Positions 58,806 through 64,000 of a stretch of 64,000 nt of DNA are shown here, in pieces. A program made the position numbers and the translations under genes. The DNA is taken from positions 186,001 through 250,000 of the forward strand of contig NZ_CALPCP010000002.1 of assembly GCF_943192995.1 (NCBI RefSeq), given 5' to 3'. Source of the stretch: Flintibacter muris (GTDB lineage: Bacteria > Bacillota > Clostridia > Oscillospirales > Oscillospiraceae). A model generated the notes under the pieces. That model had not been told where the DNA came from and made no database searches. It worked only from the letters and a program-made list of their open reading frames with translations. Each line of letters starts with the position of its first letter. Positions within the stretch are counted from its first letter, which is position 1.

Positions 58806-60500
58806 ATGGCGCGTGTATCAAGAAAGCGGAAAAACATCCCAATCAATGAGACGGCCTCCCACATTTGGAGAACTGCGCTCTATGTTAGACTATCTGTAGA
58901 AGATAACGGAAAAGATGCCGATTCGATTGAGAACCAAATCGCGTTCCTGGAATCCTATGTTTCTGGGTGTCCGGATTTGAGTAAGATTGAGTTGTTCGCG
59001 GACAACGGCTTCACCGGCACAAATTTCCAGCGGCCCGAGTTCAACCGGATGATGAAGGCGGTTCAGTCTGGTGTGATCGACTGCATTGTGGTGAAAGACT
59101 TGTCCCGCCTGGGCCGGAATTATATTGAGACATCGCAGTTTATTGAGAAAATCTGTCCTTTCTATGGACTGCGCTTTATTGCGGTAAATGACAGCTTTGA
59201 TACGGCAGCGGTCACAAACGCGGCACAGCTGTCTATGGCGCTGTCCAACATCGTAAACGATTATTATGCAAAGGACATCTCCCGCAAAGTAACCTCTGCT
59301 CTGCAAACAAAAATGGAGCGGGGCGACTATATCGGAAACTATGCGCCTCATGGGTACTGCAAAGATCCGGAAAACAAGAATCATTTGGTCATTGACCCGG
59401 AGACCGCCCCGGTCATTCGCCAGATATTCCTATGGCGCTCTGAGGGCGTCAGTTACATGGGGATCAACCGGCGGCTCAATAAGGCCGGTATCCCATCTCC
59501 TGGGCAATACCGGCTGGAACACGGGATTCAAACCAACAATAACCGCAAAGGCCGCCCCGTCCTCTGGAACAAGCACATGGTCACAGAAATCTTAAATAAC
59601 ATTGTTTATATCGGCCACCTCGCCCAGAAGAAGGGAAGCCAATGTCTCTATGCAGGGATTGCGTATCATATTACCAGCGAGAGCGACTGGATCATTGCGG
59701 AGAATACCCATGAACCCATTATCAGCAGGGATCTATTTGAAACGGTACAGAAAATCAACAGGGAGACTGCGGAACGCATCAAAAAGAATTCCGGTAAATA
59801 TGCCCATCTCCCCAGGGAGAAAAATATTTTTGGGAAGAAATTCACCTGTGCTGGCTGTGGAGCTGTGCTGAAGCTCCATCGGTCCTTCAGCACAAAGCGG
59901 GACAAGGCGTATTTCACGTTCAAATGCCCGACTTATGCAGAACACGGAGCCAAGGGATGTTCGGATATCAAAATACGAAAAGCAGATTTGGATGCGGCAG
60001 TGTTTTCGTTTATCAAGGCGCAGATGGCCGTATTTATTGATATGGAACGCACCTTGCAACGTTTGCTGGCAGTTAAGGCAGGGAGCTTTGAGCAGGGCCA
60101 TGCCCGGTCAAGGCGTAAAGCACTGCAACAGAAACTGGAAAACAAAAAGTCTATCCTGAGCGGTCTGTATGTGGACTATAAGGAAGGGCTGTTATCCCGA
60201 CAGGATTACCTTTTTACCCGGGAGAGTATTGATGCAGACATCCATAAAATCGAAGGGGAACTGGCGGAACAGAAAAGCGCGAACAGCAAAACCCATGATC
60301 TGCTGCTTGGGAAGATGAAGTGGCAGGATATGATTCGGAAATTTCAAGGCGCCGCCGGTCTGTCTTCCGAGATGGTCGAGGCTTTTGTGGAGACGGTAAA
60401 ACTGCATCAAGACGGCAGCTTGGAGATCAAGCTAAATTATATGGACGAATTTGCTGCCCTTATGGATGCCTGTGAACAAATCCGAAAGGAGAGTGCGTGA
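58806..60500 (+). CDS. Large serine recombinase 2
   Basis: 564 residues. Catalytic serine in LYVRLSVEDNG (~25-35), VVKDLSRLGRNYIE, recombinase domain with YAPHGYCKDPENKN, zinc ribbon CAGCGAVLKLH with FKCP and GCSD, and a C-terminal coiled coil (RSRRKALQQKLENKKS). The Lys/Arg-rich N-terminal extension before the resolvase domain differs from the other two. ATG at 58806 has GGGAGG ~10 nt upstream. Its stop overlaps the ATG of recombinase 3 by one base. Confidence 0.93.
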   Translation: MARVSRKRKNIPINETASHIWRTALYVRLSVEDNGKDADSIENQIAFLESYVSGCPDLSKIELFADNGFTGTNFQRPEFNRMMKAVQSGVIDCIVVKDLSRLGRNYIETSQFIEKICPFYGLRFIAVNDSFDTAAVTNAAQLSMALSNIVNDYYAKDISRKVTSALQTKMERGDYIGNYAPHGYCKDPENKNHLVIDPETAPVIRQIFLWRSEGVSYMGINRRLNKAGIPSPGQYRLEHGIQTNNNRKGRPVLWNKHMVTEILNNIVYIGHLAQKKGSQCLYAGIAYHITSESDWIIAENTHEPIISRDLFETVQKINRETAERIKKNSGKYAHLPREKNIFGKKFTCAGCGAVLKLHRSFSTKRDKAYFTFKCPTYAEHGAKGCSDIKIRKADLDAAVFSFIKAQMAVFIDMERTLQRLLAVKAGSFEQGHARSRRKALQQKLENKKSILSGLYVDYKEGLLSRQDYLFTRESIDADIHKIEGELAEQKSANSKTHDLLLGKMKWQDMIRKFQGAAGLSSEMVEAFVETVKLHQDGSLEIKLNYMDEFAALMDACEQIRKESA

Positions 60501-62047
60501 TGAAGCAGCAGGTAGCAATTTATTTACGGCTCTCACAGGAGGACATGGACAAACGAACCAGTCAGATCAAAGATGAGAGCAACAGCATTTCTGCACAGCG
60601 GCTTTTGATTACCCGTCACTTGGACCAGAACCCATCGCTGTGCAATTTCCTGCGTCTGGAATTTTGTGATGACGGATATACGGGCACCAGCTTTAACCGT
60701 CCGGAATTTTCCAGGATGATTGAGCTGGTCAAGCGTGGGGAGATTAGCTGTATTGTGGTCAAGGACCTGTCCCGGTTTGGTAGAGACTATCTGGAAGTCG
60801 GAGACTACCTGGAACATATTTTTCCATTCCTCGGCGTTCGATTTGTGGCGATCAACGACCACTATGACAGCATGAAGCATTCCGGGAAGACCATCGGGAT
60901 GGATGTTGCGTTTAAGAACTTGATTTATGACTACTATTGCAAAGACCTCTCAAAAAAAGTGAAGTCGGCAATGGGGATGAAGCAGAGGGAGGCACGCTAC
61001 GTCAGCTGTGCCCCCTATGGCTATCAAATCTGCCCTACCGAAAAACACCAGCTGGTGATCGACCAGGAAGCGGCTGTCATTGTCCGCCGCATTTTTTTGG
61101 ATATGATTGCCGGGAAAACGACCAGCCAGATTGCAAAGGAACTGAACAGCGAGAGAGTCGCAACTCCAGCCGAACACAAATCCATCCGCCGCAGGGCAGA
61201 CCACAAAGCGCCCCAGTGGACGCATCACATGATTTTGAACATCATCCAAAACCTGAAATACACCGGAACGATGGTAAATCACACACGGGAAAGCCGGCAT
61301 ATCCGGGATGGGAACCAGCGGCGTGTTCCAAAGGAAGAGTGGTATTTTCGGGAAAACGCCCATGAGGCGATTGTCACGCTGGAAGAGTTCAATCTGGCAC
61401 AGGAGGCCATCAGCCGCAGAAGAAAAACGGTTCGTTCGCAGCACGATCAGTCTGACAGAATATATTTTTGCGGTCACTGTGGAAGGAAGCTGGAAAAGGC
61501 AAATGGAACATCCTTTTCCTGTCCGTCTCACCGATACCATTCTGTAAGCCCTTGTGAGGAGGTGCGGTGGCGGAAGGATGCTCTGGAAGATGCTGTTTTT
61601 GAGGCCCTGAAGGTTCAAATCGAGGTCGCTCGGATCGAAACCGCCAATGTCAAATCTGCTGCTCAAAATAAGGGAAGCAGTCTGCAATGTCAGCTTGCAG
61701 CTCTGCACACACAGTATGATGCTTGCGGAAGAGAAAAGCTATCACAATATGAAGCCTTTCGAGAGGGCAGAATTACGGATGAAGAATTTTTGTTCAGCCG
61801 TGACCAGCTGACCTTGAAGCAGAAGATCTTGAAAGAGCAGATCGCAGAATGCGAAAAGCAGCAGGAAGCGAATCAGCAGGCGATGGAAACTTTGGATGAA
61901 AAGCAGAGGTCGGTAAATCATTTGAACCGGCTGACAGAAAAACAGCTTCGAGACCATCTTTATGATGCCATTGAGCGTATCGTTGTCTATGGCCCCGGCG
62001 AGATTGAGATTGTCTGGAAATTTCAAGATACCTTGGCCAGCGCATAG
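60500..62047 (+). CDS. Large serine recombinase 3
   Basis: 515 residues. Catalytic serine in IYLRLSQEDMD (~7-17), VVKDLSRFGRDYLE, recombinase domain with CAPYGYQICPTEKH, zinc ribbon CGHCGRKLEKA with SCPSH and PCEEV, and a coiled coil (~370-470). ATG at 60500 overlaps the previous stop (TGATG) with AAGGAG 9 nt upstream; a GTG 3 nt earlier is possible. The three proteins are clearly different from one another, not recent duplicates, and all keep catalytic residues. Confidence 0.93.
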   Translation: MKQQVAIYLRLSQEDMDKRTSQIKDESNSISAQRLLITRHLDQNPSLCNFLRLEFCDDGYTGTSFNRPEFSRMIELVKRGEISCIVVKDLSRFGRDYLEVGDYLEHIFPFLGVRFVAINDHYDSMKHSGKTIGMDVAFKNLIYDYYCKDLSKKVKSAMGMKQREARYVSCAPYGYQICPTEKHQLVIDQEAAVIVRRIFLDMIAGKTTSQIAKELNSERVATPAEHKSIRRRADHKAPQWTHHMILNIIQNLKYTGTMVNHTRESRHIRDGNQRRVPKEEWYFRENAHEAIVTLEEFNLAQEAISRRRKTVRSQHDQSDRIYFCGHCGRKLEKANGTSFSCPSHRYHSVSPCEEVRWRKDALEDAVFEALKVQIEVARIETANVKSAAQNKGSSLQCQLAALHTQYDACGREKLSQYEAFREGRITDEEFLFSRDQLTLKQKILKEQIAECEKQQEANQQAMETLDEKQRSVNHLNRLTEKQLRDHLYDAIERIVVYGPGEIEIVWKFQDTLASA

Positions 62048-62300
62048 AGCAGGCGGCTGGGCAGTGCTTCAAGCCGGTTTAAGACCTGATTTATCGTTTC
62101 CCTGTTTTGTCCAATATGGTTTACGATGTTGAGTTGAGGATATGCGGCGTTTCTATACTCCAATACAGCAAGAACAGAAACGCGCTTTTTTATGCACTCA
62201 TATCATTGCGGTGCCTTCAAAGCAGATCACCGGAGCTACAAAAAAGATGGCCTAAATGATGGAAAACGGCCTGGATGATGAGGAGGAGGCTTAAAGGCTC
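62048..62300. other. Right junction of the recombinase island
   Basis: No complete gene. On the minus strand an open frame of 59 codons (62023-62202) reads like real protein (VSVLAVLEYRNAAYPQLNIV, then GQNRETINQVLNRLEALPSR) and overlaps the 3' end of recombinase 3, but it has no start codon and may be a truncated gene cut at the island edge. Short plus-strand fragments (ending DDEEEA) follow. Confidence 0.4.
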
Positions 62301-62312
62301 ACAGTAAAACGC

Positions 62313-62342
62313 AAAAATCCCGGCCATAAGGCCGGGATTTCG
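62313..62342. terminator. Bidirectional terminator at the island's right end
   Basis: Stem AAATCCCGGCC/GGCCGGGATTT (62315-62325 with 62330-62340) with an A run on the left. Confidence 0.8.
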
Positions 62343-62429
62343 AGCAATATTCAAAATTGCTGACAGCCGGGGCTGCAGAGGCAGCCAAAGGCCGCCCCAT
62401 GTATGGCAGCAAATCTGACGATTACTGTA
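62343..62429. repeat. Composite dispersed repeat, complete copy 13
   Basis: Outer left AGCAATATTCAAAATTGCTG, core TGCAGAGGCAGCC/GGCCGCCCCATGTA, outer right GGCAGCAAATCTGACGATTA. It lies right after the terminator and just past the pilT stop. Confidence 0.75.
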
Positions 62430-62444
62430 AATTGCCCAAATAGC

Positions 62445-63503
62445 CTATCCCAAACGGCGGCGAAGCTGTTCCGGATTGTCGGAGTACTCCAGAGCCGTCT
62501 CCGCTGTGATCTCTCCCGCCTTGCACAGGGCCATGATGGACTGGTCCATGGCGATCATGCCCTCCGCCCCTCCGGAGGCGATAACGTTGTCGATCTGGTG
62601 GCTCTTGTTGTCCCGGATCAGGCTGCGGATGGCGCTGTTGACATGCATGATCTCGTAGGCGGGCACCATGCCGCCGTTTTTGTCGGGCAGCAGCTGCTGA
62701 GACACCACCGTGCGCAGCACCATGGACAGCTGGGCCCGGATCTGCTCCTGCTGGCCGCTGGGGAAGGAGTCCACAATGCGGTCCACCGTATTCACGGCCC
62801 CCTTGGTGTGGAGGGTGGCAATCAGGAGGTGGCCTGTCTCCGCCGCCGTCATGGCGGTGTGGATGGTCTCCCGGTCCCGCATTTCGCCAAGGAGGATTAC
62901 GTCCGGGGCCTGGCGCAGGCAGGCCCGCAGGGCGGCCAGATAGTCCTCGGTGTCAATGGCGATCTCCCGCTGGCTGACGATACTCTTGGCGTTGCGGTGG
63001 AGGTACTCAATGGGGTCCTCCAGGGTGATGATATGCCCGCTGCGGGTCTGGTTGATGCGGTTGATCACGCAGGCCTGGGTGGTGGATTTTCCGCTGCCCG
63101 CCGTGCCGGTGACCAGCACCATGCCGTGGGTCAGACTGGCCAGCTCCATTACCTGGGGCGGGATGTGCATGGTCTGCCAATCCGGGATGCCGAAGGCCAC
63201 CACCCGGACTACCGCGGCCATGGAGCCGCGCTGGCGGTAGGTATTCACCCGGAACCGGGCCAGGCCGCCCACGGAGAAGGAGAAGTCGTCATCTCCATCC
63301 CGCATATAGTTGTCCATAGGCCTGCCGGCCTGAGTGTAGAGCTGGGTAATCAACTCCTCCGCCGTCTCGGGGAAGATGCGCTCCTCCCCGATGGGGATCA
63401 TCTTCTTGTCCAGCTTCTCACACACCGGACCGCCTGCCACAATAAACAGGTCGGAGGCCTTGTCATCCACCGCCCGTTTTAAATAATCCAACAGCTGTGC
63501 CAT
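62445..63503 (-). CDS. pilT: PilT-type pilus retraction ATPase
   Basis: 352 residues of the secretion-ATPase (GspE/PilT) family. N-terminal PAS-like domain (KASDLFIVAGGPVCEKL), Walker A GTAGSGKST (133-141), Asp box and ITLEDPIEYLH, the PilT-like ALRACLRQAPDVILLGEMRD Walker B region (~200-219) and the His box TGHLLIATLHT. A short length without the extra N-terminal domain of PilB favours the PilT class. It powers pilus retraction at the inner membrane. ATG at 63503 follows AAAAGGAG. It follows a pseudopilin-like gene. Confidence 0.9.
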   Translation of the reverse strand: MAQLLDYLKRAVDDKASDLFIVAGGPVCEKLDKKMIPIGEERIFPETAEELITQLYTQAGRPMDNYMRDGDDDFSFSVGGLARFRVNTYRQRGSMAAVVRVVAFGIPDWQTMHIPPQVMELASLTHGMVLVTGTAGSGKSTTQACVINRINQTRSGHIITLEDPIEYLHRNAKSIVSQREIAIDTEDYLAALRACLRQAPDVILLGEMRDRETIHTAMTAAETGHLLIATLHTKGAVNTVDRIVDSFPSGQQEQIRAQLSMVLRTVVSQQLLPDKNGGMVPAYEIMHVNSAIRSLIRDNKSHQIDNVIASGGAEGMIAMDQSIMALCKAGEITAETALEYSDNPEQLRRRLG

Positions 63504-63527
63504 AGCGCAACTCCTTTTCTTATGTGT

Positions 63528-63971
63528 TCAGAACAGTTCCCCGTCCCAGATATCCAGGCTGTCGTCGTACTCCCACGCGCCCACGGCCGCAGCCTGCCAG
63601 CGCAGAATGCTGTAACTGCCGTCCGCCGGGTTCACCAGCACCTCCACCTGGAGCTCCTGGGTGTCAGAGATGGGGATCTCATAGGTGTAGCGGATCATCA
63701 GGGGACTATGCCAGGAGTCCTCCTGATGGCTCTCCGCCTCCACCGGCACCTCGCCGTTTCTCAGCCGGGCCAGAATTTCCTGGGCCTTGCAGTCAGCCTC
63801 GTAGTAGCCGCTCACCGCCTCAGCCGCCGCGTCTCCCAGGCGCACGTCCGCCCGGACGGTGGACAAACTCAGCAGGGCAAACACCGTCAGGGCCAGCACG
63901 GCGAAGACCACCAGCAGGGAGGACCCGCCCAGCGCCGGGGGGGAAAAGCTCTCTTTTTTCCGCTCAGCCAT
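63528..63971 (-). CDS. Pilus-associated membrane protein, PilX/minor-pilin-like
   Basis: 147 residues. The single N-terminal hydrophobic helix (SSLLVVFAVLALTVFALLSL, ~17-37), then STVRADVRLGDAAAEAVSGY and an extracytoplasmic domain ending WDGELF. This resembles the class III-signal-less type IV pilus accessory proteins whose helix packs in the fibre; no exact prepilin-peptidase site is seen. ATG at 63971 overlaps the stop of an upstream gene. Position next to pilT supports a role in a type IV pilus. Confidence 0.7.
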   Translation of the reverse strand: MAERKKESFSPPALGGSSLLVVFAVLALTVFALLSLSTVRADVRLGDAAAEAVSGYYEADCKAQEILARLRNGEVPVEAESHQEDSWHSPLMIRYTYEIPISDTQELQVEVLVNPADGSYSILRWQAAAVGAWEYDDSLDIWDGELF

Positions 63972-64000
63972 GGGCGCTCACCTCCTGCCAGGCCACCTCA
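63964..64000 (-). CDS. 3' end of another pilus-cluster gene (start outside window)
   Basis: The last residues read EVAWQEVSAHG then TGA at 63966-63964, overlapping the next start by 8 nt. Too short to identify; a pilin-like gene is likely from context only. Confidence 0.5.
   Translation of the reverse strand, partial: EVAWQEVSAHG

Overview
The window is a high-GC (about 60%) stretch of a low-GC-lineage endospore former, most likely an anaerobic gut Clostridia of the Oscillospiraceae type (Flavonifractor, Lawsonibacter, Pseudoflavonifractor or Intestinimonas-like). This placing is inference. It rests on spoIVB and spoIIR, a T-box leader, AGGAGG ribosome binding sites, a split cobalamin-dependent methionine synthase, a biotin-dependent oxaloacetate decarboxylase subunit, and a DUF6870 plus serine-recombinase mobile element. 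Base composition is uniform except for an AT-rich islet at 12.8-13.2 kb and the recombinase island at 56-62 kb.

Layout: 0-6.6 kb carries the pheT 3' end, a threonine aldolase-like PLP enzyme, asnA and a split methionine synthase (activation protein plus a short MetH). 6.8-12.7 kb is a leftward two-gene unit: an MMPL/RND-type pump and a large GLUG-repeat surface protein with a long helical region. Its promoter is preceded by two tandem 23-bp repeats. 12.8-15.3 kb holds an AT-rich orphan gene and a Na/Pi symporter with a PhoU tail. 15.5-25.3 kb is housekeeping: a broken small secreted protein, a radical SAM enzyme, mutY, a C_GCAxxG_C_C protein, recG, a D-2-hydroxyacid dehydrogenase, hflX, a flavin reductase, rpmE and a NanA/DapA-family lyase. 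A candidate structured RNA lies near 18 kb.

25.4-35.9 kb has a leucine T-box driving leuA, then a DUF3798 binding-protein ABC import operon (binding lipoprotein, RbsA-type ATPase, two permeases, small anchored protein) followed by pepD and a DUF554 membrane protein. 35.9-41.5 kb is leftward: spoIVB, two small proteins, an M19 dipeptidase and tex. At 41.56 kb a cobalamin riboswitch controls a lone exported DUF4430 (transcobalamin-like fold) protein. 42.4-42.9 kb is a compact promoter-to-terminator unit with two tiny reading frames. It is followed by a Vat-type acetyltransferase, an unknown gene and oadA. 46.7-55.9 kb has lysS-greA, an unknown gene, a Phd/RelE toxin-antitoxin pair, spoIIR, and an ispE/DUF1015/small membrane protein/thrH operon with an upstream aminotransferase-Lrp pair.

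56-62 kb is a mobile island: an IS5-like transposase relic, a DUF6870 protein and three tandem, near-overlapping large serine recombinases with no evident cargo. The right edge holds a pilT-type ATPase and pseudopilin-like genes.

Two dispersed repeat families run through the intergenic spaces. One is a GGGGCGGCC/GGCCGCCCC palindrome, often framed by outer arms of the AGCAA...ATTGCTGA type (13 or more copies). The other is a composite of about 140 bp found twice in opposite orientation. No tRNA, rRNA, CRISPR array or replication origin was seen. The strongest leads for new biology are the riboswitch-controlled DUF4430 protein, the three-serine-recombinase island, the pump/GLUG unit with its repeat-marked promoter, and the tiny-ORF unit at 42.4-42.9 kb.
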